From Chryseobacterium oranimense (lineage in GTDB: Bacteria > Bacteroidota > Bacteroidia > Flavobacteriales > Weeksellaceae), in assembly GCF_900129755.1 (NCBI RefSeq), contig NZ_FQWT01000007.1:62001-126000 (forward strand): 64,000 bases of DNA, written 5' to 3'. Under the pieces are notes generated by a model that saw only the letters and a program-made list of their open reading frames with translations, was not told the DNA's origin and did not search any database. The position numbers and the translations under genes were made by a program. This document shows positions 53,000 through 62,051 of the stretch, in pieces (the first letter of the stretch is position 1; each line of letters opens with the position of its first letter).

Positions 53000-53881
53000 T
53001 TATTCTTTTTCCCAATGCGCTTCGGTTCCCTGAGGAGCTGCTCCTCCCTGAGCCGGAGTCACTGGCGGTTGTTCCTGATTGATGTGATATACATACGCTG
53101 CAATCTTTTCAATCTCTGCTCCTGAAACCTCTCCGTTTTTACCGAATGGTCTCATCGCAGGGTTGGTAGGAGAACCGTTCCAGTCCATGTGGAAAACATT
53201 TTTGAATAAAGTTTTCTCAGGCTGGTTGATCCAGTAGTTATCCGTAAGGTTCGGACCAATACCACCGCTTCCGTCTTCTTTGTGACAAGATGCACAGTTG
53301 GTTTTGAATAGCTCTTTTCCTTCTGCTATATTATCAGCTGAATACTTAGCTGTTTCAATTGTTACAGGAGGCTGAGATTTCTGGTATTCCTCAATACTTG
53401 CTAATTGCTCTTTATATTCTTTTTCATACTCGCTTAACGGGTGAGCAAAGTCTGTGAAAGAGAATGCTGCAATATATACAATACAAAAAGCAGTCCCAAA
53501 ATAGAATAGACCTACCCACCATTTAGGTAATTGGTTATCTAATTCCATAATCCCGTCAAAACCGTGATCGATAAGGATATCTTTTTCTTCTGTAGCAGAC
53601 TGTTTTTTGAATGCACTGTCATACATTCTTCTTAAGAAAGGAATTTTCTTTTCTGCCAGGTAAGCTGCTTTTTCTTCCGGAGATAGTTTTTTGAATTTAT
53701 TGTTTTCAATCAAATCCCCGATGGCGCTGTGGATGTAGGCCAGAATAGCACTGATCACCACTGTTCCCCAGAAATAAGGTGAAGCTAGGAACGAGTAGCT
53801 CTGTACAAACAAATAATAAAAAACTATTAAAAGTCCAGTTATTATTAAGATGTTTACAACAACAGGTGTTCTTTGTTTCAT
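53000..53881 (-). CDS. ccoP: cbb3-type oxidase subunit III, monohaem CcoP
   Basis: 293 residues. Two N-terminal membrane helices, a charged cytoplasmic loop, a further helix preceded by ELDNQLPKWW, then one periplasmic cytochrome c domain with CASCH near 195 and Met ligand in PAMRPFGK. Proteobacterial CcoP usually has two haems c; only one CxxCH is present here. The tail is Pro/Gly/Gln-rich. Confidence 0.93.
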   Translation of the reverse strand: MKQRTPVVVNILIITGLLIVFYYLFVQSYSFLASPYFWGTVVISAILAYIHSAIGDLIENNKFKKLSPEEKAAYLAEKKIPFLRRMYDSAFKKQSATEEKDILIDHGFDGIMELDNQLPKWWVGLFYFGTAFCIVYIAAFSFTDFAHPLSEYEKEYKEQLASIEEYQKSQPPVTIETAKYSADNIAEGKELFKTNCASCHKEDGSGGIGPNLTDNYWINQPEKTLFKNVFHMDWNGSPTNPAMRPFGKNGEVSGAEIEKIAAYVYHINQEQPPVTPAQGGAAPQGTEAHWEKE

Positions 53882-53891
53882 AATAAATAGT

Positions 53892-54092
53892 TTAATTTTT
53901 TAAATTAAAATCGTCATCCTCATCATCCCCAAGCGGAGCCTCTTCTTCCTCTTTGTAATATTTTTTAGGTCTGGTAAAGACATACACTACAAGAGCTACG
54001 AAGAACAGCATAAAGAAAATCAGAGCCAGCGTCTGGTAAAAACCAGCGTTTTCTGTATTGGATAATATATCTTTAAAGTTCTGAGGAATCAT
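53892..54092 (-). CDS. ccoQ: CcoQ/FixQ-like small subunit
   Basis: 66 residues with one membrane helix (about 20-42) ending RPKKYYKEEEEAP and an acidic tail. Size and place between ccoNO and ccoP identify it. Stabilises the cbb3 complex. Confidence 0.85.
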   Translation of the reverse strand: MIPQNFKDILSNTENAGFYQTLALIFFMLFFVALVVYVFTRPKKYYKEEEEAPLGDDEDDDFNLKN

Positions 54093-54108
54093 GTGAACCT
54101 TTTAATGT

Positions 54109-56370
54109 TTAGTTAGTACTTGCTGTTTTTATTTCTGTTGTCTTGATATCTGTTCCTAATCGCTGAAGGAAAGAAATAAGAGCTATGATCTCTTTTTTCT
54201 CAAGTTCTCCCTGAGGTCTCTTAGCGTAGGCCACTTTAAGGTCATTGGCTTCAGAGAAGATATCTTTTACAATTTTCTTTGACTGGTTGTCTGCCCATGA
54301 ATTGGCAGAATCTATTTCAGCTTTTGTATAAGGAACCTCAAATGTGTTCTTCATCAGCTTCATTTTGTCTACCATTTTGGATCTGTCCAGATTGGTAGCA
54401 ATTAACCATGGGTAACGAGGCATAATAGAACCTGCAGAGGTAGATCTTGGGTTATACATGTGTTTGTAATGCCAAGAACTTGGGTTTTTCCCTCCTTCTC
54501 TGTGCAAATCCGGTCCTGTTCTCTTAGAACCCCATAAGAATGGTCTGTCATAAACGAATTCTCCCGCTTTAGAGTACTGTCCGTTCTTACCGTTGAATCT
54601 GGTGATCTCATCCCTGAACGGTCTGATCATCTGGGAGTGACAAGCATTACATCCTTCACGGATATAAATATCTCTACCTTCAAGTTCAAGCGGTGAATAT
54701 GGTTTTACAGCTGAAATTGTTGGTACACTTTTCTTTAAAGATAACGTAGGGATAATTTCAACTGAACTACCGATGGAAATCGTGAAGAAAGATAGAATAC
54801 CTAATAATACCGGCATTCTTTCAAGCCATAAGTGAGTACCTTCTCCTTCTTTACGTTTGTTTCCGATGTTTGCCAATGCAGGTGCTTCAGCTGGAACTTC
54901 TTTCTGGAATGAACCTTTTCTTACGGTAGCAATTACGTTAACGATCATTAAGATAGCTCCGGAAATGTAGAATGCACCTCCAAGGAATCTCATTTTGAAA
55001 TAAGGAATGATGGCAGTTACAGTATCCAGCCAGTTTTTGTACATCAAAGTACCATCCGGGTTGAACTGCTTCCACATTAATCCTTGTGTAAATCCTGAAA
55101 TATACATTGGTACTGCATAGAATATAATTCCTAAAGTTCCTAACCAGAAATGCCAGTTAGCTAATTTTACAGACCAAATTTTAGTTCTCCACATAATTGG
55201 TACCAGGTAATAGATAACCCCGAATGCCATGAAACCATTCCATCCAAGAGCTCCTAAGTGTACGTGACCGATAACCCAGTCTGTAAAGTGACCAATTTTG
55301 TTGATGTTTTTTGTTGCCAAAAGCGGCCCTTCAAATGTTGCCATACCATAGCAGGTAACAGCCACTACGAAGAACTTAAGGATAGGATTTTCTCTTACCT
55401 TATCCCATGCTCCTCTCAGCGTAAGAAGTCCGTTAAGCATCCCTCCCCATGACGGTGCGATAAGCATGATGGAGAAACCAGTTCCCACAGCCTGCGCCCA
55501 TGCAGGAAGAGCTGTATACTGAAGGTGGTGAGGACCAGCCCAGATATATACGAAAATTAATGACCAGAAGTGAATAATAGACAGTTTATAGGAGAATACC
55601 GGTCTGTCTGCTGCCTTCGGTAAGAAGTAATACATTAAACCTAGAACCGGAGTCGTCAGTACGAATGCAACCGCATTGTGACCGTACCACCACTGTACAA
55701 TAGCATCTTTTACCCCTGCATATGCGGAATAAGATTTCCAGCCTGCGAAAGATAAAGGAACTTCAAGGTTATTGAAGATGTGAAGCATTGCTACCGCAAT
55801 CCATGTTCCGATGTAGAACCAGATCGCTACATAAAGGTGTCTTACCCTTCTTTTTGCAATGGTCATGAACATGTTGATCCCGAAAATAATCCAAGAGAAT
55901 GCAATTAATATGTCGATCGGCCACTCGTGTTCAGCATATTCTTTTGAGGTATTGATCCCCATAAAGAACGTAACGAACGTAGCAACGATCATAAACTGCC
56001 AAGTCCAGAAATGTAACCATGATAATGTATCGCTGTACATTCTTGTTTTTAATAATCTCTGCAATGAGTAATAAATACCGGTATAAACGATATTACATAC
56101 AAATGCCCAGATTACGGTATTGGTATGAAGCATTCTGATTCTACCAAAACCAAATGCACCATGAGTGTTTATTAACCCTTGAATATTGCCTGATGCAAGG
56201 CTCTTGATGGTTGTATCATCTGTACCGAATAAAAATTCCGGCAATTCCGGGTAGAAAAGCATTAATGCCGCCGTAAGCCCGAACGTAAATCCTATAAGAC
56301 CGAAAACTAAGGTCGCATAAAGGAACGCACGGACAATACTGTTGTCATAACTAAACTTTTGTGTTTCCAT
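54109..56370 (-). CDS. ccoNO: Fused cbb3 oxidase subunits I and II (CcoN-CcoO)
   Basis: 753 residues. The N-terminal 500 form the 12-helix haem-copper subunit with conserved histidines (LHTNTVIWAF, WWYGHNAVAF, GPHHLQYTALP, VHLGALGWNG). The C-terminal part is CcoO with one haem-c site, CNACHSQMIRPF, near 573. The fusion is the normal Bacteroidota form. Terminal reduction of oxygen with high affinity, proton pumping. 6 nt after ccoS. Confidence 0.96.
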   Translation of the reverse strand: METQKFSYDNSIVRAFLYATLVFGLIGFTFGLTAALMLFYPELPEFLFGTDDTTIKSLASGNIQGLINTHGAFGFGRIRMLHTNTVIWAFVCNIVYTGIYYSLQRLLKTRMYSDTLSWLHFWTWQFMIVATFVTFFMGINTSKEYAEHEWPIDILIAFSWIIFGINMFMTIAKRRVRHLYVAIWFYIGTWIAVAMLHIFNNLEVPLSFAGWKSYSAYAGVKDAIVQWWYGHNAVAFVLTTPVLGLMYYFLPKAADRPVFSYKLSIIHFWSLIFVYIWAGPHHLQYTALPAWAQAVGTGFSIMLIAPSWGGMLNGLLTLRGAWDKVRENPILKFFVVAVTCYGMATFEGPLLATKNINKIGHFTDWVIGHVHLGALGWNGFMAFGVIYYLVPIMWRTKIWSVKLANWHFWLGTLGIIFYAVPMYISGFTQGLMWKQFNPDGTLMYKNWLDTVTAIIPYFKMRFLGGAFYISGAILMIVNVIATVRKGSFQKEVPAEAPALANIGNKRKEGEGTHLWLERMPVLLGILSFFTISIGSSVEIIPTLSLKKSVPTISAVKPYSPLELEGRDIYIREGCNACHSQMIRPFRDEITRFNGKNGQYSKAGEFVYDRPFLWGSKRTGPDLHREGGKNPSSWHYKHMYNPRSTSAGSIMPRYPWLIATNLDRSKMVDKMKLMKNTFEVPYTKAEIDSANSWADNQSKKIVKDIFSEANDLKVAYAKRPQGELEKKEIIALISFLQRLGTDIKTTEIKTASTN

Positions 56371-56375
56371 ATCAA

Positions 56376-56603
56376 CTATTCACTTTTTTCTTCAATTTTA
56401 TTATTCTCTCCTATTTTTTTATCGTCTTTATCTTTGTCGCCGCTTTCCTCCTTTTCCTTGATTTCTCCATTATCAAAAAGGATTCTGACAGCCGGAGATT
56501 CATCATCTTCAAACTGTCCTTTTCGGGCATACACTATAAATACGACCAGGAAAATCGCAGCCAAAGAAACACTGCAGAGGATCATTAAATATAGAATATC
56601 CAT
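56376..56603 (-). CDS. ccoS: cbb3 oxidase assembly protein CcoS
   Basis: 75 residues with one membrane helix (about 3-25, ILYLMILCSVSLAAIFLVVF) followed by FEDDESPAVRILFDNG, the CcoS signature, and a long Lys/Glu/Asp tail. Needed for cofactor insertion. Probably first gene of the ccoS-NO-Q-P mRNA. Confidence 0.88.
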   Translation of the reverse strand: MDILYLMILCSVSLAAIFLVVFIVYARKGQFEDDESPAVRILFDNGEIKEKEESGDKDKDDKKIGENNKIEEKSE

Positions 56604-56634
56604 TGGACAACAAAATTAACCTATTTTCGGGGTT

Positions 56635-56666
56635 CAAATTTAGTGAAAAATAATGACATTCATCAA
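56635..56666 (-). promoter_or_regulatory. Promoter of ccoS-NO-QP
   Basis: On the minus strand TTG (56666-56664), a 21-nt spacer and TAAATTTG (56642-56635) fit the flavobacterial promoter; transcription would begin about 25 nt before ccoS. Confidence 0.55.
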
Positions 56667-56712
56667 TAAATGCCGATTTCAGCTAATTTAAAATCAGTCT
56701 AAATAAGGGCCT

Positions 56713-59097
56713 TTACGCCTGTTTTTTGAAATATTTCCGGCCCAGAATCCAGGTGGAAACTGTAGTGAATGTCACTACCGTAATAGAGCTGATTGGCATA
56801 ATGATTGCTGCGAAGAGCGGATGCATATGACCTGTAACTGCGTAACTTAAACCGACGATATTGTATAGAAAACTGATTATGAATGTCATTTTTACAATAG
56901 TAATCGAGCCTTTACAGACATTCAGGTAGTTGTCCAAAGTAACTACTTTATCACCATTCATGATCACATCGGAAGAAGGGGTAAAGCTGTTCGTATCATC
57001 TGCGATAGCAATTCCCACATTACTTTGTTTCAGCGCGCCTGCATCATTCAGTCCGTCACCAAGCATAGCGACTTTCATATTCTGATCCTGAAGGCTTTTG
57101 ATGTAATTAAGCTTGTCTTCCGGGCTCTGGTTAAACGCCATTCCTTTGTAGTTCGGGATAAGTTCCTTAAGCTGGTTCTCTTCAGAAGAATTGTCCCCGC
57201 TCAGGATGAATATTTTGTAGCTGGTAAGCTTTGTAAACAGTTCCTTTAATTTAGGGCGGTATTCATTCTTAAAAATAAATTTACCCAGGAATTCACCATT
57301 TCTACTGATATAAACCGCTGTTTCAAGATTTTTAGGCTCCTGATCGTTGTAACGGGCAGAACCGATCTTGTAAACACTTCCTCTTATGCTTGCCTCATAT
57401 CCTTTCCCGGAAATTTCCCGGAAATGTTCAACAGGGAAATAGTTGTCGGTAACCTCTATGAATTCATAAAGAGACTTGGATAGCGGGTGGTTGGAATTTT
57501 TTAATAATGTTTTGATATTCAGCTCATCAAATTCATTGATTTCAGAACCTTCGTATCTGATATTTGATTTTTTTCTGTGCGTAATGGTTCCCGTTTTGTC
57601 GAAGACAATCGTATCAAGTTTTGCAATCTTCTCGATCGTTAAAGTATCTTTTACATAAAATTTATTACGGCCCAGGATTCTCATAATGTGCCCGAAGGTG
57701 AATGGAGCGGATAGTGCCAGGGCGCATGGGCAGGCAATAATAAGGATGGCTGAAATTACCTGGAACATTTTTTCAAGGTCAATAAATGCCCAGTAAATTC
57801 CTGAAATTAAAGCGATACCTAAAATAATGAAAGTAAAATACTTGCTGATGTTGTTCGTTAGTGTATCGAGACCGGTTTCATGCTTTTTGAAAGCTTCCTT
57901 GTTCCAAAGTTGCGTCAGATAACTCTGGTCAACATCTTTGATGACTTCAAGTTCCAGTGAAGAGCCGATTTGCTTTCCTCCGGCGAATATTTTATCACCG
58001 GGCTGCTTGCTGATGCTTTCACTCTCTCCTGTAATAAAGCTGTTGTCAATATTTCCTTCTCCATTGATCAAAATAGCATCCACCGGAATGATTTCCTGGT
58101 TTCTCACTAAAATCCTGTCCCCAACTTTGATTTCAGAAAGAAGAATGTTGTCCTGTTTTCCTTCAAAGTCCACTTTGGTAACTGCGATAGGGTAGAAAGA
58201 TTTATAGTCCCTGTCGTAAGATAATGCGCTGTAAGTTCTTTTCTGGAAAATCTTTCCCATTAGCATGAAGAAGAGAAGACCGCACAGCGTATCAAAATAT
58301 CCCGGCCCGTAATCTGTAACCACTTCGTAAATGCTTCGTCCGAAAAGAACAAAAATTCCCAGAACAATAGGAACGTCTATGTTAACAATCTTGTTTTTTA
58401 GTCCGTACCATGCAGATTTATAGTAATCAGAAGCGGAATAAAACACGACCGGACATGCCAGAAGGAACATCAGTGTTCTGAAAAGTCCCTTATAATGCTC
58501 CATCCAATAATCTTCACCCCCTACATATTCCGGGAAGGCAAGGAACATTCCGTTTCCGAATGCAAATCCGGCAATGGCAAATTTGATGAGAAGGGATTTG
58601 TCAAGGTGATCTACGTTTTTATCGGCTGTTTCAAGGCTGATAACAGGTTTGTAGCCCAAGTTGGTTAAGAAATTAGCTAGTTCGCTTAATTTCAGATCAT
58701 TATGGTTGAATGAAATCTGCAGCGTCTTTCTGGTGAAATTTACCTGGGAATAATTGATGTGCTCGTTCAGGGTGTGCAGACTTTCAAGAAGCCAGATGCA
58801 TGAAGAACAATGTATTACAGGTATTTTGAAAGTGACAAGACTGGTGTTTCCTTCTGAGAAATCAGTAATCTTTTCAAAGATTTCCGGAGTGTCGAGATAG
58901 TCGAACTGGGAAGAGTTTTCATCACTTGGACGAATTCCTGCCCTTTTATTAAGTTCGTAGAAATTGGTTAAATTATTGATATTCAGAATTTCGTAAACAG
59001 ACTTGCAGCCGTTGCAACAGAAAGTCTTTTCATCGAATAAAATCCGCTCCTTTTCTATACCTTGACCACAATGAAAACAGTTCTCGCTCACCACCAT
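56713..59097 (-). CDS. ccoI: Cu-transporting P1B-type ATPase CcoI/FixI
   Basis: 794 residues. An N-terminal Cys-rich zinc-ribbon-like region (CFHCGQG at 7-13, CCNGC at 27-31), an HMA domain with HCSSC at 96-100, then the P1B core: CPC in IIACPCALALSAP near 455, DKTGT in VFDKTGTITH and GDGLNDAGAL. Supplies copper for the CuB site of cbb3 oxidase. ATG 59097 is chosen; a longer frame runs into the divergent promoter region. Confidence 0.94.
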   Translation of the reverse strand: MVVSENCFHCGQGIEKERILFDEKTFCCNGCKSVYEILNINNLTNFYELNKRAGIRPSDENSSQFDYLDTPEIFEKITDFSEGNTSLVTFKIPVIHCSSCIWLLESLHTLNEHINYSQVNFTRKTLQISFNHNDLKLSELANFLTNLGYKPVISLETADKNVDHLDKSLLIKFAIAGFAFGNGMFLAFPEYVGGEDYWMEHYKGLFRTLMFLLACPVVFYSASDYYKSAWYGLKNKIVNIDVPIVLGIFVLFGRSIYEVVTDYGPGYFDTLCGLLFFMLMGKIFQKRTYSALSYDRDYKSFYPIAVTKVDFEGKQDNILLSEIKVGDRILVRNQEIIPVDAILINGEGNIDNSFITGESESISKQPGDKIFAGGKQIGSSLELEVIKDVDQSYLTQLWNKEAFKKHETGLDTLTNNISKYFTFIILGIALISGIYWAFIDLEKMFQVISAILIIACPCALALSAPFTFGHIMRILGRNKFYVKDTLTIEKIAKLDTIVFDKTGTITHRKKSNIRYEGSEINEFDELNIKTLLKNSNHPLSKSLYEFIEVTDNYFPVEHFREISGKGYEASIRGSVYKIGSARYNDQEPKNLETAVYISRNGEFLGKFIFKNEYRPKLKELFTKLTSYKIFILSGDNSSEENQLKELIPNYKGMAFNQSPEDKLNYIKSLQDQNMKVAMLGDGLNDAGALKQSNVGIAIADDTNSFTPSSDVIMNGDKVVTLDNYLNVCKGSITIVKMTFIISFLYNIVGLSYAVTGHMHPLFAAIIMPISSITVVTFTTVSTWILGRKYFKKQA

Positions 59098-59111
59098 AAA
59101 ATATTGAACTA

Positions 59112-59119
59112 CAAAATTA
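59112..59119 (-). promoter_or_regulatory. -7 element (TAATTTTG) of ccoI
   Basis: A minus-strand TAnnTTTG match 15 nt before the ccoI ATG, back-to-back with the regulator's promoter. Confidence 0.45.
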
Positions 59120-59130
59120 TAACAAATTTT

Positions 59131-59162
59131 TTTGTTTATCGCGTTAAAATGTTCTATTTTTG
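59131..59162 (+). promoter_or_regulatory. Promoter of the Crp/Fnr regulator gene
   Basis: TTTG (59131-59134), 20-nt spacer and TATTTTTG (59155-59162) match both promoter elements. The start of transcription falls near 59168, so the ATG at 59169 would be leaderless and the ATG at 59181 would have a 12-nt leader. Confidence 0.7.
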
Positions 59163-59180
59163 TGATAAATGTCATATAAA

Positions 59181-59894
59181 ATGTCGCAGGAACAACAGAT
59201 TGCAATTGAAGAGAGGTTCGCCAGAGTTTTTAATGATAAATCATTTAAGGAAAGACTTTCTAGCACTGATTTTGAAAAATATATTAGCAGTAAGAAAAAA
59301 TTAAGTTTTCAAAAGCATGACACCATTTTCGAGGACGGGGAAACACCAAAAGGAGTATACGTTTTAGAAAAAGGAGCTGCCAAACTTTCAAAGTCCGGGG
59401 CTTTTGGAAAAGATCAGATCTTAAGATTTATCAAAGAGGGGGATATTATCGGCTATCGTTCATTACTTTGCGGGGAAAATTTCCAGGCAAAGGCTGAGGC
59501 TATGACAGATATTGAATGCATTTTCCTTCCGGCAGATGTTTTCATGTACCTTCTGGAGGTAGATCCGCAGCTTTCTTTTGCAATGCTTCAGAAGATTTCC
59601 TACGAATTGGGAGAATCATCCAATACCATTACTTTCCTTGCACAGAAGACAGTAAGAGAAAGACTGGCAGAAATCCTTATTCTTCTGGAACAGAAATTAG
59701 GTGTAGACCCTGAAGGCTTTATTAAAATTTCGCTCACCAGGGAAGAAATTGCCAACATTATTGGGACCGCCACCGAAAGTGCCATCCGTTTAATCTCTGA
59801 ATTCAAACAGGACAGTCTCATAGAAGTGGACGGAAGAAACATCAAAATATTGAACCACGACAAACTGATGAAACTAGGTCACGTAGTTTTATAA
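59181..59894 (+). CDS. Crp/Fnr-family transcriptional regulator
   Basis: 237 residues (241 if ATG 59169 is used). An N-terminal cyclic-nucleotide-binding-like beta roll (IFEDGETPKGVYVLEKGAAKL) and dimer helix precede a C-terminal winged helix with recognition helix IIGTATESAIRLISEF, whose E-SAIR pattern resembles FNR. Only two cysteines (CGE, ECI) exist and the FNR N-terminal Fe-S cysteines are lacking, so oxygen sensing by a cluster is unlikely. Divergent from ccoI, it is the best candidate controller of the cbb3 genes. Confidence 0.88.
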   Translation: MSQEQQIAIEERFARVFNDKSFKERLSSTDFEKYISSKKKLSFQKHDTIFEDGETPKGVYVLEKGAAKLSKSGAFGKDQILRFIKEGDIIGYRSLLCGENFQAKAEAMTDIECIFLPADVFMYLLEVDPQLSFAMLQKISYELGESSNTITFLAQKTVRERLAEILILLEQKLGVDPEGFIKISLTREEIANIIGTATESAIRLISEFKQDSLIEVDGRNIKILNHDKLMKLGHVVL

Positions 59895-59911
59895 ATATCA
59901 TACAACAACTT

Positions 59912-59936
59912 AAGTCGGCGAAAGCCGACTTTTTAA
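59912..59936 (+). terminator. Terminator after the regulator gene
   Basis: AAGTCGGC and GCCGACTT close a GAAA tetraloop, followed by T residues. Confidence 0.88.
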
Positions 59937-59957
59937 CTTTTAAAAAATAGATAAATT

Positions 59958-60773
59958 ATGTCTGTTCACTCTGAAATTAAAAAAGTTACGACTGAAACCT
60001 TGCGCAAAATGAAATTCGACAAGGAAAAGATAACAATGCTTACTGCATACGATTTTACCACTGCCAAGATGGTGGATGCAGGAGGGGTTGATGCCATTTT
60101 GATCGGAGATTCTGCGGCCAATGTAATGGCGGGCTTTGAAACTACATTGCCTATCACATTAGACCAGATGATCTACCATTCTCAAAGTGTGGTAAGAGGA
60201 ACGGACAGAGCTCTTGTCGTAGCGGATCTTCCATTCGGAACCTACCAGAGTAATCCTGAAAAAGCATTGGAATCTGCCGTGAGAATGATGAAGGAAGGAG
60301 GAGCGCATGCTGTAAAAATTGAAGGAGGAAAAGAGATTTCTAAATCTATTAAAAAAATCATCAACGCCGGAATTCCGGTAATGGGACATTTAGGATTGAC
60401 TCCGCAGTCGATCTATAAGTTCGGAACTTATAAAGTAAGAGCCAAGGACGAAGCGGAAGCTGAGAAATTAATTTCCGATGCACAGCTTTTAGAAGAATTA
60501 GGCTGTTTTGCTGTTGTTCTGGAGAAAATTCCTGCTGATTTGGCTAAAAAAGTATCAGAAAGCATTTCTATCCCGACCATTGGAATCGGAGCAGGTCCTG
60601 ACTGCGACGGACAGGTTCTTGTATATCATGACATGGTTGGAATGAACAAAGGTTTCAGTCCGAAATTTTTAAGAAGATATCTTGACCTGTATACCGAAAT
60701 TACAGGAGCAGTTGCCCAATATGTAAAAGATGTAAAAAGTGTGGAATTCCCTAATGAAAATGAAAGCTACTAA
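59958..60773 (+). CDS. panB: Ketopantoate hydroxymethyltransferase
   Basis: 271 residues. Adds a hydroxymethyl group from methylene-THF to 2-oxoisovalerate in pantothenate/CoA synthesis. Family motifs: MLTAYDFTTAKMVD, ILIGDSAANVMAGF, DLPFGTY, KIEGG, GHLGLTPQS and IGIGAGPDCDGQVLV with the catalytic region. First of a compact three-gene run. Confidence 0.97.
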   Translation: MSVHSEIKKVTTETLRKMKFDKEKITMLTAYDFTTAKMVDAGGVDAILIGDSAANVMAGFETTLPITLDQMIYHSQSVVRGTDRALVVADLPFGTYQSNPEKALESAVRMMKEGGAHAVKIEGGKEISKSIKKIINAGIPVMGHLGLTPQSIYKFGTYKVRAKDEAEAEKLISDAQLLEELGCFAVVLEKIPADLAKKVSESISIPTIGIGAGPDCDGQVLVYHDMVGMNKGFSPKFLRRYLDLYTEITGAVAQYVKDVKSVEFPNENESY

Positions 60774-60776
60774 TTG

Positions 60777-61097
60777 ATGCAGAACCAACAGACTATTCAG
60801 GGGATTTTATCAATTGCGGCGCTTGTTTGTCTTGCAGCGGGATGGTTTAATCTCTTTTCTCCTGAAATCAATCATATCCTATCCGGGAAAATTTTTTACT
60901 ACCTGATCGGAGCAAGCTTCTTCTTTCAGGCACCCCTTCTTTCCAATAAAAACTTTACGTATGCCATGTATGCGGCAGCCTTGATTTGTGTAGTAGGGGC
61001 AACTTTACCGGAAGGATCTAAATTTTCAGTGCTTAAAACAATAGGTCTTCTTGGGGGAATTCTCCTTTCATTTACCGGCAAACCTAAGCGTTCATGA
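60777..61097 (+). CDS. Small integral membrane protein
   Basis: 106 residues with three or four membrane helices (about 9-25, 38-55, 60-76 and 85-100). The family is not recognised. It begins 3 nt after panB and ends 3 nt before the pseudouridine synthase gene, so it is part of that mRNA. No catalytic motif is visible. Confidence 0.72.
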   Translation: MQNQQTIQGILSIAALVCLAAGWFNLFSPEINHILSGKIFYYLIGASFFFQAPLLSNKNFTYAMYAAALICVVGATLPEGSKFSVLKTIGLLGGILLSFTGKPKRS

Positions 61098-61100
61098 TGT

Positions 61101-61778
61101 ATGGAGGAGCAGATTGTATATGAAGACAACCATCTTTTGGTCGTCAACAAAAAAGTAGGACAGCTTGTTCAGGGCGACAAAACCGGTGATGAATCTTTGC
61201 TGGAGTCCATTAAAAATTTTATAAAAAAAAGAGATGCCAAGCCTGGAAATGTTTTTCTCGGGCTGGTTCACCGTATAGACCGGCCTACTTCAGGATTGGT
61301 TATTTATGCTAAAACTTCCAAAGCGCTTTCCCGTCTTACACAGATGGTAAAGAACAGGGAGGTTAAGAAAACGTATTGGGCTGTTGTAGGAAAAGAAATG
61401 ATTCCCCAAAGCCAAAGACTCGTTCATTATCTGAAGAAAAATGAAAAGAATAATAAGGCTATTGTTTTCCCAAAAGCAACAGAAGGAGCAAAAGAGGCAA
61501 TCCTGACTTACCATGTGATTAAAACACTTGATAATTATCTGCTTCTTGAAATTGATCTTGAAACCGGAAGACATCACCAGATCCGCGCCCAGCTGTCAAA
61601 GACCGGAGTTCCGATAAAAGGAGATCTGAAATACGGAGCCCCCCGCTCCAACCCGGATGGAGGAATCAATCTTCATGCACGGAAACTGGAATTCATTCAT
61701 CCTGTTACTAAAGAAAACATTGAAATTATAGCCCCGGTCCCGCAGAATGATGCGATCTGGAGAGCTTGTGAAGAATAA
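61101..61778 (+). CDS. RluA-family pseudouridine synthase
   Basis: 225 residues lacking an S4 domain. Catalytic motif HRIDRPTSGLVIYAKT with the essential Asp, plus GRHHQIRAQLS and PIKGDLKYG typical of RluA-type enzymes. The RNA target (rRNA or tRNA) cannot be assigned. Third gene of the panB run. Confidence 0.93.
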   Translation: MEEQIVYEDNHLLVVNKKVGQLVQGDKTGDESLLESIKNFIKKRDAKPGNVFLGLVHRIDRPTSGLVIYAKTSKALSRLTQMVKNREVKKTYWAVVGKEMIPQSQRLVHYLKKNEKNNKAIVFPKATEGAKEAILTYHVIKTLDNYLLLEIDLETGRHHQIRAQLSKTGVPIKGDLKYGAPRSNPDGGINLHARKLEFIHPVTKENIEIIAPVPQNDAIWRACEE

Positions 61779-61787
61779 AATAAAATG

Positions 61788-61815
61788 ATCCTGCAATTTT
61801 TTGCGGGATTTTTTT
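61788..61815 (+). terminator. Terminator after pseudouridine synthase
   Basis: ATCCTGCAA pairs with TTGCGGGAT (one wobble) around TTTT, followed by a T-run. Confidence 0.88.
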
Positions 61816-61859
61816 ATTTAAGTTTTGTGAGCAACTCCGGGTTTTGTTTTTTTGAAACT

Positions 61860-61867
61860 TAATTTTG
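61860..61867 (+). promoter_or_regulatory. -7 element (TAATTTTG) of the thiamine operon
   Basis: TAnnTTTG match about 30 nt before the riboswitch; TTTG copies upstream are too close for an ideal -33. Confidence 0.45.
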
Positions 61868-61897
61868 TCCATTCTGAAAAAATGTCTAACTTCGTCA

Positions 61898-61985
61898 GAA
61901 CTTTAGGGGTGTCTGCAAACCTGCAGACTGAGACTTTACCCTTTGAACCTGATCTGGATTATACCAGCGTAGGGAAAAGTAAATG
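61898..61985 (+). promoter_or_regulatory. TPP riboswitch (THI element)
   Basis: Conserved core elements in order: TTAGGGGTGTC, CTGAGA (61928-61933), ACCCTTTGAACCTGATCTGG and ATACCAGCGTAGGGAA. This is a standard thiamine-pyrophosphate aptamer located directly upstream of thiS-thiC. Confidence 0.95.
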
Positions 61986-62018
61986 ACTTTTGCTGTACAT
62001 TCTATTGTACAATAACAG

Positions 62019-62051
62019 CCATTCCTAAAGTATATAAAAAATTAGGAATGG
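62019..62051 (+). promoter_or_regulatory. Start-codon-sequestering hairpin of thiS
   Basis: CCATTCCTAA (62019-62028) is perfectly complementary to TTAGGAATGG (62042-62051), which contains an AGGA ribosome-site-like run and the thiS ATG (62048-62050). The left arm overlaps by one base a second possible helix GCTGT (61992-61996) with ACAGC (62015-62019). This looks like the translational expression platform of the riboswitch. Confidence 0.65.

Noticed and set aside
59098..59168. FNR box (TTGAT-N4-ATCAA) between ccoI and the regulator
   Set aside because: No such palindrome is present in the divergent gap or immediately upstream of ccoS.
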